Shown piece after piece: positions 14,238-21,946 of a stretch of DNA of 22,631 nucleotides. The DNA comes from Burkholderiales bacterium (GTDB taxonomy: Bacteria; Pseudomonadota; Gammaproteobacteria; Burkholderiales; Burkholderiaceae_C), in contig JANXTP010000395.1 of NCBI GenBank assembly GCA_025352345.1, forward strand, positions 1 to 22,631, in the 5' to 3' direction. The notes beneath the pieces were generated by a model. That model worked only from the letters and a program-made list of their open reading frames with translations, did not search any database and was not told where the DNA came from. The position numbers and the translations under genes are program-made. Position 1 is the stretch's first letter. Each line of letters starts with the position of its first letter.

Positions 14238-14861
14238 TCAATTCGCGGTGGCCGCGGCAACGCGCGCGGAGCCCACCACCGCAGCCGTTGTCGATGAGGC
14301 CGTGGGCTTGGTCAGAAACAGCACGAAGCGCAGCTGCGCATCCAGCAGCGGCGACTTCGGATCGCTGCGACGCAGGTTCACCTCGTCGAGCGCCAGGCCC
14401 GGCATCTCTTGCAGCACATCATGCGTGAAGCGCCGCAACGCGCGGTAATCGGCCTTGATCGGCAGCAGGATCGAGTAGCGCGCCAGCGGCTCGGCAGGCT
14501 CGCTGGCGAGCTTGAACTCGGCCAGGTCGAGCACGAATCCCCGCCGCTGCGCGGCCGCCTGCAGACGGGCCACCGACGGTGCGATGGTGCGCTCGCCGGC
14601 AAAGCGCTGCTCGAACAGGGCCAGCTGCTGCTGCGGTGTCGCACTGGCGGCTACGGTCGACATCGCTTGCGTCGCGGCGCGCTGCGCCAGCAGATCGCTG
14701 TCGGCATCGAGCCGCTGCGCTTCGGTGTACTTCGGTTCGACCAGCGCCCCAACAGCGATCACACAGGCCAGTCCGAGCGCAAGCCCGACCCACCCCGGCA
14801 GGCCGATGCCACGCAGCCACTGCGCGCCCTGCCAGCTCGCCCGCATCAAGGTTGCCGCCAT
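14238..14861 (-). CDS. PilO/GspM-like inner-membrane protein
   Basis: 207 residues from ATG at 14861, overlapping the previous gene by 16 nt. An alternative ATG at 14846 gives a 1-nt TGATG overlap and loses five residues. One N-terminal membrane span (WVGLALGLACVIAVGALV, about residues 24-41) is followed by a coiled-coil-prone stretch (TEAQRLDADSDLLAQRAATQ). The C-terminal domain resembles PilO: GFVLDLAEFKLASEP, YSILLPIKADYRALRRFTHD, and GLALDEVNLRRSDPKSPLLD. PilO and PilN dimerise in the inner membrane and transmit assembly signals. The gene lies between the pilN-like and pilP-like genes, the order of classical pilMNOP operons. Confidence 0.85.
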   Translation of the reverse strand: MAATLMRASWQGAQWLRGIGLPGWVGLALGLACVIAVGALVEPKYTEAQRLDADSDLLAQRAATQAMSTVAASATPQQQLALFEQRFAGERTIAPSVARLQAAAQRRGFVLDLAEFKLASEPAEPLARYSILLPIKADYRALRRFTHDVLQEMPGLALDEVNLRRSDPKSPLLDAQLRFVLFLTKPTASSTTAAVVGSARVAAATAN

Positions 14862-15385
14862 GTCGCCGCCAAGGTGAACGACACCACCGACACACCATCG
14901 CGCACCGCCGTGCTGTAGCCCAGCAGATGAACCTGGCGCAGCGTGGGCTGGGCGGCCATGCGCTCCACATAGGCCAGCAACTCGCCCATCGAACGTGCCT
15001 CACCTGCCATACGCAGCGTGCGGTCACGCGCATTCGGCGTCAGCGACAGCACGCCGAGCCCGCGCGCATCGGCCGCCTCGACGGCGTTGAACAGATCGGC
15101 CCAGGGCACCGAGAGCTGGTCGATGACCGCATTGGCGCGCCGGATCGCGGCCAGCGTGCTCGCGTCGGGCGGCGCGACCGCGCGCTGCGGACTGTCGGTC
15201 TGCAGGCGGCCCTGAAGATGCGCATGACGGCTTTGCGCCAGTGCCCAGGTCTGGTCTGCGCGGCTGTAGGCCTCGGAGGTCAGCACGACCGCAGGCACCG
15301 CCGCTGCCAGCACCAACCAGCCGATCCAGCGCGCGTGCGATGCCGGCGGTCGCGTGAAATCGAGCTGCAAGGCGGAGGTCGTCAT
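14846..15385 (-). CDS. PilN-like inner-membrane protein
   Basis: 179 residues from ATG at 15385, which forms an ATGA overlap with the upstream gene. A longer frame to 15565 is antisense-like and lies inside that gene. A short cytoplasmic N-terminus (MTTSALQLDFTRPPASHAR) is followed by a membrane span (WIGWLVLAAAVPAVVLT, about 20-36). A periplasmic helix and ferredoxin-like domain follow (ANAVIDQLSVPWADLFNAVE, GLGVLSLTPNARDRTLRMAG, MGELLAYVERMAAQPTLRQV). The PWxxLF pattern is characteristic of PilN. In the family the cytoplasmic N-terminus binds PilM, which here is encoded directly upstream. Confidence 0.86.
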   Translation of the reverse strand: MTTSALQLDFTRPPASHARWIGWLVLAAAVPAVVLTSEAYSRADQTWALAQSRHAHLQGRLQTDSPQRAVAPPDASTLAAIRRANAVIDQLSVPWADLFNAVEAADARGLGVLSLTPNARDRTLRMAGEARSMGELLAYVERMAAQPTLRQVHLLGYSTAVRDGVSVVSFTLAATWRQP

Positions 15386-16152
15386 GCCGTCATCACCGTG
15401 GGCAGGGCCGCCGCGAGCGGCGCCCGTGTGGAGGCCGGGCCCGGTGGCGTCAGATCGACCACCGGCCAGGACCACGCATCGCCCTGGCGAGCCGGCAGTG
15501 GCATCGCGTCCGAGCGCACGACATACACCGCACAGTGGGGCGCTTCCATGCCCAGCGCGAACCATTCACGATCGAGCGCGGGCGCCAGGTCGAGCGCGGA
15601 CGATGGAATTCGTTTCACCAAGAGCGGCTCGGCCGGTGACTGCAGTAGCAGCGTCGCCGAGATGGCGTCGATGGCCACAAACCAGTGCAGGCCCGGCGAC
15701 ATCCTGTGCCGCGCCACGTTGTAGCCGTGCATCAAGGCCGGCTGCACGCTCGCCAGCGTCAGGCGACACGTCCGCGACTGCGCATCGAGCTGGTCGAGCA
15801 AGCCAGTGTCGATCGCACAGGCCAGCGTCGCCACACCGTAGCGTGCCGCATGCTGACGCACCGTCCAGCCGCGCGCCACGTCCCCGTAAGCTACACGGAA
15901 GCACTGCTCGGCCAGCAACTGGCGCTGCGCCGGACGGCTCAGTTCATCACGCCAGGGAACGATCTGATATCGAACGCCCTCGCCTGCCACGATGCAGGTC
16001 AGCCGGGTGCCCGGTGGCAGCGCCAGCGCGTCGAGCTGCTGCTCGATCGCGGCCGGTCGCGTGTCGGTGATGCGCAACTCGATGGCCGGCGCCAGCCAGT
16101 GGGGCCGCAGAGCACGCACGTTGCGCAGGCGGTCAGGAAACCAGCGTGACAC
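15382..16152 (-). CDS. PilM/GspL-cytoplasmic-like protein of the secretion platform
   Basis: 256 residues from GTG at 16152-16150, overlapping the ATPase gene by 20 nt. The start is supported by an unusually strong ribosome binding site, GGAGGAGG, placed inside the end of the ATPase gene. No membrane segment is present, so it should be a soluble cytoplasmic protein. Segments such as LTCIVAGEGVRYQIVPW, ARYGVATLACAIDTGLLDQL and GLHWFVAIDAISATLLLQ have the spacing of the actin-like fold of PilM or the GspL cytoplasmic domain. I see no unambiguous ATP-binding motif. The position between gspE and pilN supports the assignment more strongly than the sequence does. Confidence 0.78.
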   Translation of the reverse strand: MSRWFPDRLRNVRALRPHWLAPAIELRITDTRPAAIEQQLDALALPPGTRLTCIVAGEGVRYQIVPWRDELSRPAQRQLLAEQCFRVAYGDVARGWTVRQHAARYGVATLACAIDTGLLDQLDAQSRTCRLTLASVQPALMHGYNVARHRMSPGLHWFVAIDAISATLLLQSPAEPLLVKRIPSSALDLAPALDREWFALGMEAPHCAVYVVRSDAMPLPARQGDAWSWPVVDLTPPGPASTRAPLAAALPTVMTA

Positions 16153-17851
16153 GGTTGACCTCCTCCAGTGTGGTGTGCCCATCGAGGAACAGCTCGACCG
16201 CCGCATCGCGCAAGAAGCGCGTGCCGTTGCGGCGGGCCGCCTCCTTGATCTGCCGCACCGGCACGCGGGCCACGATCAGCTCGCGCAGCGCGTCGTCGAG
16301 TATCAGCAGCTCACCCACGGCCTTGCGGCCCTTGAAGCCGGTGCCGCGGCACTTGCCGCAGCCAAGACCGGCCTTCAGCACCCGGCCTTCGATGCGGGTC
16401 GGATCGATCAGCGCCTCTCGCAAGGCCTGTTCGCCCACCGTCACCGGCTCGCTACAGTGCACGCAGTTGACGCGCACCAAGCGCTGCGCCAGAACCCCTG
16501 TCAGCGCCGACACGAAGCTGTACGGATCGACGTCCATGTGGGTGAAGCGGCCGATCACGTCGAACACGTTGTTGGCGTGCACGGTGGACAACACGAGGTG
16601 GCCGGTCAGCGCCGCTTGAATCGCGATCTGCGCGGTCTCGGGGTCGCGGATCTCGCCCACCATGATGCGGTCCGGGTCGTGGCGCAGGATCGAGCGCAGA
16701 CCGCGCGCAAAGGTCAGGCCCTTTTTCTCGTTGACCGGGATCTGCAGCACGCCGGGCAGCTGGTACTCGACCGGGTCTTCGATGGTGATGATCTTGTCGT
16801 GGCCGTGGTTGATCTCGGAGATGGCGGCGTACAGCGTCGTCGTCTTGCCGCTGCCGGTCGGCCCGGTCACCAGCAGCAGGCCGTAGGGGTCGCGCGCCAT
16901 GCGCCTGAATGTGGACAAGGTCGCCGGGTCGAAGCCCAGCACGTCGAGCCGCAGGCCGGACACCTGGTCGGCCAGCGACTGCTTGTCGAGCACCCGCACC
17001 ACCGCGTCCTCGCCATGGATGCTGGGCATGATCGAGACGCGGAAATCGATCTCTCGGCCCAAGGCCTTGACGCGAAAGCGCCCGTCCTGCGGCACACGGC
17101 GCTCGGCAATGTCGAGTTCCGACATCACCTTCAGCCGCGACAGCACTTGTTCTGCCAGCTCGCGCCCATCGATCGCACCGACCTGCGTCAGCGTGCCGTC
17201 GAGCCGGTACTTGATGACCAGACCGTTCAGGTTCGACTCGACGTGGATGTCGCTGACGCCGCTCTTGAGCGCGTCATACAGTGTCGAATGCACCAGCTTG
17301 ACGACGACGCTGGTGCCCTCGCCGATCGAGCGGATCGACAGGTCTTCGAGATCGCCGCTGCTGGCCTGCGCACCGTCCCGGGTCGGCAGTGCGGTGTCGA
17401 TCGCGCGCATCGACTCCTCATGTCGTGACAGGAAGGCCGCAATGTCGTCGGTAGCCGCCAGGCGAACCTCATGCGGCACGGCCAGCCGCTCGACGAACCA
17501 GGCCTGCAGCGCGTCGTCGAACGGGTCGGAGACGACCACGATGAGCTCACCGTGTTCGCGAAAGGCCAGACACCCCCGTTTGGCCGCGTCGGCATAACCG
17601 ATCGCATCGAAAGCGGGGGGCAACATCGACAGCGAGGCACTCTCAAGCACCGGATGCCGCATGCGCCGACCCAGGGCCTGCAGCAACAGCTCGGGCGACA
17701 GCGACAGATCGTCTTCCAGCACCGCACACACGCTGCGCTGCTCGCGCGCGGCACGGGCTCGTGCAGCACGGATCGCCTGCGGGGTCAGCAGTGCGACGGC
17801 GGCCTCCACCTCCAGTTCGGCCTCCAGCTGCGGCTCGCTCGGCGCATTCAT
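16133..17851 (-). CDS. gspE: GspE/PilB-type secretion ATPase
   Basis: 572 residues. An N-terminal MshEN/T2SSE-N-like region occupies about 1-150. The catalytic domain has Walker A GPTGSGKT at 330-337, an Asp box TIEDPVEYQLPGV at about 356-368, Walker B around RIMVGEIRD (395-403) and a His box TGHLVLSTVHANN (416-428). Paired cysteines C463-x2-C466 and C498-x2-C501 form the zinc-binding tetracysteine module common in GspE/PilB. The enzyme hydrolyses ATP at the cytoplasmic face to drive pseudopilus assembly through the platform protein GspF, encoded just upstream with an ATGA overlap. No retraction ATPase (PilT-like) is present, which fits a secretion-type system instead of a twitching pilus. 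Confidence 0.97.
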   Translation of the reverse strand: MNAPSEPQLEAELEVEAAVALLTPQAIRAARARAAREQRSVCAVLEDDLSLSPELLLQALGRRMRHPVLESASLSMLPPAFDAIGYADAAKRGCLAFREHGELIVVVSDPFDDALQAWFVERLAVPHEVRLAATDDIAAFLSRHEESMRAIDTALPTRDGAQASSGDLEDLSIRSIGEGTSVVVKLVHSTLYDALKSGVSDIHVESNLNGLVIKYRLDGTLTQVGAIDGRELAEQVLSRLKVMSELDIAERRVPQDGRFRVKALGREIDFRVSIMPSIHGEDAVVRVLDKQSLADQVSGLRLDVLGFDPATLSTFRRMARDPYGLLLVTGPTGSGKTTTLYAAISEINHGHDKIITIEDPVEYQLPGVLQIPVNEKKGLTFARGLRSILRHDPDRIMVGEIRDPETAQIAIQAALTGHLVLSTVHANNVFDVIGRFTHMDVDPYSFVSALTGVLAQRLVRVNCVHCSEPVTVGEQALREALIDPTRIEGRVLKAGLGCGKCRGTGFKGRKAVGELLILDDALRELIVARVPVRQIKEAARRNGTRFLRDAAVELFLDGHTTLEEVNRVTLVS

Positions 17852-19035
17852 TGGATGCTGCCCGCCAGCTCGAAGATCGGTGCGTACATCAGCAGCACGA
17901 CGACGCCGATCACCAGACCGATCGCGATCATCAGCAGCGGCTCGAACAGGCGGATGAACCAGTCGAGCGCCTGGGCGATGTCTTCCTCGTGGAAGCTGGC
18001 GGTGCGCTCCAGCATCTCGCCCATCTGGCCGGTGCGTTCGGCCACGCGCAGCAGGCGCAGCGACACGGCGGTGGTCAGGCCGTGGGTCTCGAACGCCACG
18101 GAGATCGAACGGCCTTCACCGATGTCACGGCGCGCTGCTGCCAGCGCGGCGTGCAGCGTCACCGGCAACAGGCCAGTGACCATGTCAAGGGCGACAAGGA
18201 TCGGGATCCCCGCCTGCTGCAACATGCCCAGCGCACGGTAGAAGCGCGCCAGCTGATAGACGCGCACGGTCTCGCCAATGCGCGGGATGCGCTGTATCTG
18301 GCTGGCGAGCAGCAGGCGCACCGGTGGCCGGCCCAGCGCGTAAATCGCCGCCGAGACACACACAACGCCACCAGCCAGCAGTTCGAGCCAATGTGCGTTC
18401 GCAAACTGTCCCCACTGCAACAGCAGCCGCGACATCAGCGGAATGTGGTCGCCCAGGTCCTGGAACACCAGGCTGAAACGCGGCACCACATACAACAGCA
18501 AAAACGCGATCACCAGCGAGCCGACGCCGAGGATCATGGCCGGGTAAATCGCCGCACCAATCACCCGCTTGCGCAGCAGATCGGCCTGCGCCCGGTAGAC
18601 GATGAAGCGCTCGATCGCCTCGGTCAGCGCGCCGGTCTTCTCGTTGGCGCGCACGCTGGCGACGTACAGCGGCGGGAACATCGCCGGCTGCGCCTCCAGT
18701 GCAGCAGAGAACGACAGACCGACGTTGAGTTGTTCGTGCAGTCGCTGCAGCACCTGCTTCGCATCGCCGCGGCTTTCGCGATCGGCCAGGGTTTCGATCG
18801 CCTCGACCACCGACAGCCCGGCACGCAACAGGATCAGCAGGCTCTGGTTGAACTGCAGCAGCGGAAAGTCAGGCGACTGGCGCCATGCACCACGCTTTGC
18901 CGTCGCCGCGGGCTTGACCGCGACCACCGCATAGCCCTGCGCCTCGGCCCGTCGCCGCGCGTCGGCCGGGTCGCTGGCTTCGAGCGTGATGGCCACCGCT
19001 TGCAAGCGGCGGATGGCATTGACGGCGTACTGCAT
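17848..19035 (-). CDS. gspF: GspF/PilC-type inner-membrane platform protein
   Basis: 395 residues from ATG at 19035; an in-frame TTG three codons earlier is possible but less likely. Two T2SSF repeats are visible: one around residues 65-190 (LLQFNQSLLILLRAGLSVVE, then LADRESRGDAKQVLQRLHEQ) and one after about 270 (RFYRALGMLQQAGIPILVAL). Three membrane segments are evident: AAIYPAMILGVGSLVIAFLL, LLAGGVVCVSAAIYAL and PLLMIAIGLVIGVVVLLMYA. The protein anchors the ATPase and feeds pseudopilins into the growing fibre. The stop overlaps the gspE start by 4 nt, and gspG lies 30 nt upstream. Confidence 0.96.
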   Translation of the reverse strand: MQYAVNAIRRLQAVAITLEASDPADARRRAEAQGYAVVAVKPAATAKRGAWRQSPDFPLLQFNQSLLILLRAGLSVVEAIETLADRESRGDAKQVLQRLHEQLNVGLSFSAALEAQPAMFPPLYVASVRANEKTGALTEAIERFIVYRAQADLLRKRVIGAAIYPAMILGVGSLVIAFLLLYVVPRFSLVFQDLGDHIPLMSRLLLQWGQFANAHWLELLAGGVVCVSAAIYALGRPPVRLLLASQIQRIPRIGETVRVYQLARFYRALGMLQQAGIPILVALDMVTGLLPVTLHAALAAARRDIGEGRSISVAFETHGLTTAVSLRLLRVAERTGQMGEMLERTASFHEEDIAQALDWFIRLFEPLLMIAIGLVIGVVVLLMYAPIFELAGSIQ

Positions 19036-19065
19036 GTGCTGCAAATCCGGGTGGCGGAACGACGC

Positions 19066-19482
19066 TCACCAACTGGTGATGTCGGCGTCGAGCCCATCGC
19101 CCCCCGGGCGGCCATCGCGGCCGGTCGAACTGATGTCGACGTCACCATGCTCGCCCGGCGAGACATACACATACGGATGCCCCCAGGGGTCCAGCGGCAG
19201 CGCTTTTTCCAGGTAGGGGCCGTCCCATTTGGCGACATTGGCGGGTTTGGTCACCAGTGCCTGCAGCCCCTGCTCGGTAGACGGAAAGCGGCCGACGTCG
19301 AGCCGGTACTGCTGCAGCGCCTTTTCGAAGCCGACGATCTGCGCGCGGGTGGTCTTGACCTCGGACTTGCCGATCTGCGAGAAATATTTCGGGCCGACGT
19401 ACGCGGCCAGCAGCCCGATGATGACCATGACGACCAGCAGTTCGAGCAGCGTGAATCCGCGGTGCGAGCGGATAGGAATCAT
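19066..19482 (-). CDS. gspG: Major pseudopilin GspG
   Basis: 138 residues from ATG at 19482. The leader MIPIRSHRG is followed by FTLLELLVVMVIIGLLAAYV, with cleavage after Gly9 and Glu at mature position 5. The C-terminal half is canonical GspG: YRLDVGRFPSTEQGLQALVT, KWDGPYLEKALPLDPWGHPY, then the loop with HGDVDISSTGRDG, GGDGL and ADITSW that binds calcium in the family. This is the only textbook GspG in the window; the other pseudopilins lack the calcium loop. It is the first secretion gene after the glycosyltransferase, which ends 72 nt upstream. Confidence 0.97.
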   Translation of the reverse strand: MIPIRSHRGFTLLELLVVMVIIGLLAAYVGPKYFSQIGKSEVKTTRAQIVGFEKALQQYRLDVGRFPSTEQGLQALVTKPANVAKWDGPYLEKALPLDPWGHPYVYVSPGEHGDVDISSTGRDGRPGGDGLDADITSW

Positions 19483-19554
19483 GGCGGGGCGATCTCGGGC
19501 GTTGAAGAGCCTCGCAGTGTGTGCAGCGAATGTGACGTGCTGGTGAAGCGAGCC

Positions 19555-20865
19555 TCAGCGCGCGCGTTCGGGTGACCTCGCCGAAGGGCCAAGCGCGGGT
19601 TGGCGTTGACTGCCAAACGCTGTCAGCCAGCTGCCTTCGGGCTGTCGTTCGAGTGCAGCAAGGCTGATGTCTAGCCGATCGAAGATGCGCTGCGAATCGA
19701 GCACACGTTGCGCATACGAACGGCCGGCTGCGCCGAGTCGCTGCCGGCGTTCGGCATCGACCACCAGCGTGGCGATGGCATGCGCAAAGTCGTCAGCCCG
19801 CTCCGGCTCGGTCAGCAAGCCGCAGCCGACGACGATGGAAGCGATCTCGGTACCCGGTGTGGCAGACGCGATCACCGGCCTGCCACTGGCCAGCATGCCG
19901 CCCAGTTTCGACGGCATCACCAGATCGGCCGCGCCGCGCAGCTGCGGCAGCAGGTGGATGTCGGCCATGTTCAGCAGCGCGCTCAGTTTGGCGGCGGGCA
20001 TCAGGTCGGCGAAGCGGATGTTGGGCAGGCCACGGGCGGCGAGCTCAAGCGAGGCCCGCATTTCGCCGTTGCCGCAGATGACGATCACGATGCGTGGATC
20101 GTCGATCAACAGGCGGGCTGCCTCGACCAGCACGCCAAGCCCCTGCTTGCGGTTGATCGTGCCGGAGAACAGGCAAACGATCTGCGAGGGCGTGATGTCC
20201 AGGGACTGGCGCAATTCGAGCGAACCGTCGGCCACGCTCAGTGCAGACGCATCGACCCAGTTCGGCAGCAGCTCGGTTTTCTGCATCGGCACGCTCTTGG
20301 CGGCCAGCATGCGCAACATGCGGCTTGAAATCGTCGATACCGTGTCGAAGCGCCGCAACATCACCCGTTCGGCCCGCTGGGCCAGGCTGCGCAGCCACGG
20401 CTGCTTCAACAACCCCAGCTCGAACGCTGCATCGATCTCGAAGTCCTGGATGTGCAGCCAGGCCTTGGCACCGGCCAGCCTGGCGGCCAACCAGGCCATC
20501 GGCGCGCAGAAGAAGCCAGGCGCGACCACCAGCACCACCCGAGGTTGCCAGCCGACCAGCTTGAACACGACAGGCATGCTGGCGAGCGCAAAGCTGGCCA
20601 GGTGCAGCAGGCGGGTCAGCCCGCCCAGGCGCTTCGGGATCCAGATCGGACAGCGGAAGACGGTCAAACCTGGCTTCGGCTGCTCGACCCGGTAGGCGTT
20701 CCCTGAGTGGCCTGGTGCCACCTTCCAGGTCGGGTAGTACGGCGGTGCACAGACGACAGCCACTTCATGACCGCGAGCGATCAGGCCGTCCGCCATTTCG
20801 CCGGAATACTTGCCGACGCCCGTGAGCTCCGGGCTGAAATTCATGCTCACCAAAACGATCTTCAT
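19555..20865 (-). CDS. GT4-family glycosyltransferase, WcaI-like
   Basis: 436 residues from ATG at 20865. The N-terminal Rossmann domain opens with MKIVLVSMNFSPELTGVGKY, where the P-E-x-T-G-x-GKY turn is typical of WcaI-type transferases. AVVCAPPYYPTWKV and LHIQDFEIDAAFELGL follow. The C-terminal GT4 domain has IVCLFSGTINRKQGLGVLVE, VIVICGNGEMR, LLPQLRGAADLVMPSKLGGM and SGRPVIASATPGTEI. There is no signal peptide; the enzyme should act in the cytoplasm or at the inner-membrane face, transferring a sugar during exopolysaccharide or lipid-linked glycan synthesis. The donor sugar cannot be read from the sequence. It leads the gspG-gspF-gspE cluster. A matrix polysaccharide or glycan for the same surface system is plausible but inferred. 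Confidence 0.92.
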   Translation of the reverse strand: MKIVLVSMNFSPELTGVGKYSGEMADGLIARGHEVAVVCAPPYYPTWKVAPGHSGNAYRVEQPKPGLTVFRCPIWIPKRLGGLTRLLHLASFALASMPVVFKLVGWQPRVVLVVAPGFFCAPMAWLAARLAGAKAWLHIQDFEIDAAFELGLLKQPWLRSLAQRAERVMLRRFDTVSTISSRMLRMLAAKSVPMQKTELLPNWVDASALSVADGSLELRQSLDITPSQIVCLFSGTINRKQGLGVLVEAARLLIDDPRIVIVICGNGEMRASLELAARGLPNIRFADLMPAAKLSALLNMADIHLLPQLRGAADLVMPSKLGGMLASGRPVIASATPGTEIASIVVGCGLLTEPERADDFAHAIATLVVDAERRQRLGAAGRSYAQRVLDSQRIFDRLDISLAALERQPEGSWLTAFGSQRQPALGPSARSPERAR

Positions 20866-20898
20866 GGTCGCCGAGTCGCCCGTAATTTCACTGAATGT

Positions 20899-20921
20899 TG
20901 ACGGGCTCGCATGACGGGCTC
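20899..20921. repeat. Tandem 10-bp repeat upstream of the glycosyltransferase gene
   Basis: TGACGGGCTC occurs at 20899-20908 and again at 20912-20921, a 13-bp period, 34-56 bp upstream of the start codon at 20865. The spacing and position suit a regulator binding pair, but no regulator can be assigned. Confidence 0.45.
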
Positions 20922-21128
20922 AAGTCGCGCGACATAGTCCGAACGTATCGGTTCAAGGCCGTGATGCGCCAGCTTGTCGGGGGCTTCAGGCCGACTTGTT
21001 GACGGTTGAAGTCGGAGCGACGATAGACATCAGGGAAGCTGGTCACGGCACCGCCAGTCACACGCCGATGTTGCACGGTCAACCCTTTGTGGCTGTGGCC
21101 AGAGGACCCGCCTGCCCAGCAAAGCCAG

Positions 21129-21164
21129 AAAAAACAAAGGGCTGCGACCTTTCGGTGCAGCCCT
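21129..21164 (-). terminator. Intrinsic terminator reading leftward
   Basis: On the minus strand, AGGGCTGC (21164-21157) pairs perfectly with GCAGCCCT (21145-21138). An inner ACC/GGT pairing closes a GAAA tetraloop with one bulged base. UUUGUUUUUU follows at 21138-21129. This is the clearest rho-independent terminator in the window. It lies about 460 bp beyond the toxin stop codon, with no gene visible in between, and about 265 bp before the glycosyltransferase gene. It insulates the two operons or acts as a leader terminator. Confidence 0.8.
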
Positions 21165-21227
21165 CTGAGAATTGTTGGCGGTGGGCCAAGTCACCAGCGA
21201 ACCGCTCTCATCGTCGAATTCCCGTTA

Positions 21228-21400
21228 TCAGGGACATTTACAGGGAATTTGAAGCGTTTTCTGCCACCTGCCGGCATCGGCACCTCGCCTGGAGTGAGTC
21301 TCGGCGGGGCTTGCAGGCCAATCCACTAATATTCCGCTGCAAACGGAACAGGGAATTAATTCGGACCAAACAGGGAATTTGTTTGAGCATTACAGGGAAA
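21228..21400. repeat. Cluster of TACAGGGAATTT-like repeats
   Basis: Direct copies of the core CAGGGA(A) occur at 21229-21234 (CAGGGAC), 21238-21250, 21347-21357, 21368-21380 and 21390-21400, mostly in the context (A/T)ACAGGGAATT. A partial inverted copy (AATTCCCGTTAT) lies at about 21217-21228. Spacing is irregular (about 10, 109, 21 and 22 bp), so it is not a CRISPR array. The base composition is more AT-rich than its surroundings. Similar CAGGGAA-rich stretches are familiar to me from intergenic DNA of other proteobacteria. The element's identity is unknown. Confidence 0.6.
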
Positions 21401-21625
21401 TGGCAGACAGGCTGGATCCGAGAAAGTGACCATCGAGGCCATCATCTGCCGTGAGTGACACGGTTGCCTGCAGATGCTGGTTCGAAGGTGGCGCCTGTGG
21501 CCGCGTCCGCTGGCCATCCAGCGGAATCGCCATGCCGCACGCGCCAGACCAAATCGACCCACGTCCTGCGAAAGCGTGCAGCACGACGCGGGTCACAGAG
21601 TGTCGCCGAGTACAACACCATGCGC

Positions 21626-21946
21626 CTATGCTTCGAAGCCGAGCAGTTGCCACCAGTCGCTGGCGGCATGCAGCACGCGCACGATGGACACGCCGCCTAG
21701 GCGAGGCTGGTAGAAGACCAGGTGATTTTCGAAGTCCTTGACCCGCCACTTTCGCACGCTGGCCAAGGCAGGATTTTTGAGGTTCAGCGGTGCGCCCATC
21801 AGGGGCTGCCTCGCCAGGTCGCCGAAGGTTTCTTCGGCTCTGGCCAGGAAGCGGTCGGCAACGTCGACGCTGGCGTTTTCAACCAGATGCACAAAGTGAT
21901 CGATGAGGTCGCGTCTGGCGGCCTCGCGCTGTTGCACAGACGACAT
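21626..21946 (-). CDS. parE: RelE/ParE-family toxin
   Basis: 106 residues from ATG at 21946, sharing one base with the antitoxin stop codon (TGATG), so translation is coupled. The sequence shows the RelE/ParE pattern: REAARRDLIDHFVHLVEN helix, ADRFLARAEETFGDLARQPL second helix, GAPLN turn, then strands VRKWRVKDFENHLVFYQPR, GVSIVRVLHAASDWW. The 'R.W.V..F...L.FY' and 'I.RVLHA.RD' blocks are typical of ParE. Such toxins act on gyrase (ParE) or ribosome-bound mRNA (RelE); the sequence alone cannot decide which, though the ParD-type partner favours ParE. Length is normal and the frame is intact. Confidence 0.92.
   Translation of the reverse strand: MSSVQQREAARRDLIDHFVHLVENASVDVADRFLARAEETFGDLARQPLMGAPLNLKNPALASVRKWRVKDFENHLVFYQPRLGGVSIVRVLHAASDWWQLLGFEA

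Larger units (their letters stand above)
20866..21625. other. 760-bp region without a convincing gene
   Basis: It holds the leader of the glycosyltransferase gene (tandem repeat at 20899-20921), a leftward intrinsic terminator (21129-21164), a CAGGGAA repeat cluster in locally AT-rich sequence (21228-21400) and about 220 bp with no recognisable content up to the toxin gene. Short frames on both strands across it lack ribosome binding sites and plausible protein sequence. One plus-strand frame (20996-21454) only translates the repeats in several phases. Confidence 0.6.

Noticed and set aside
15992..17428. Plus-strand open frame opposite the ATPase gene
   Set aside because: The minus strand carries Walker A, Walker B and tetracysteine motifs; the plus frame has none.
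17761..19575. Plus-strand open frame of 604 codons opposite gspF and gspG
   Set aside because: It spans two genuine minus-strand genes and reads as a His/Gln/Arg-rich shadow.
21228..21400. CRISPR array
   Set aside because: The repeats are only about 7-12 bp long and irregularly spaced. There are no uniform spacers and no cas genes.
20996..21454. Plus-strand frame of 152 codons in the intergenic region
   Set aside because: It translates the CAGGGAA repeats in different phases (YREF, RNREL, TKQGI, ITGK) and has no ribosome binding site or recognisable domain. It is more likely non-coding repeat DNA.
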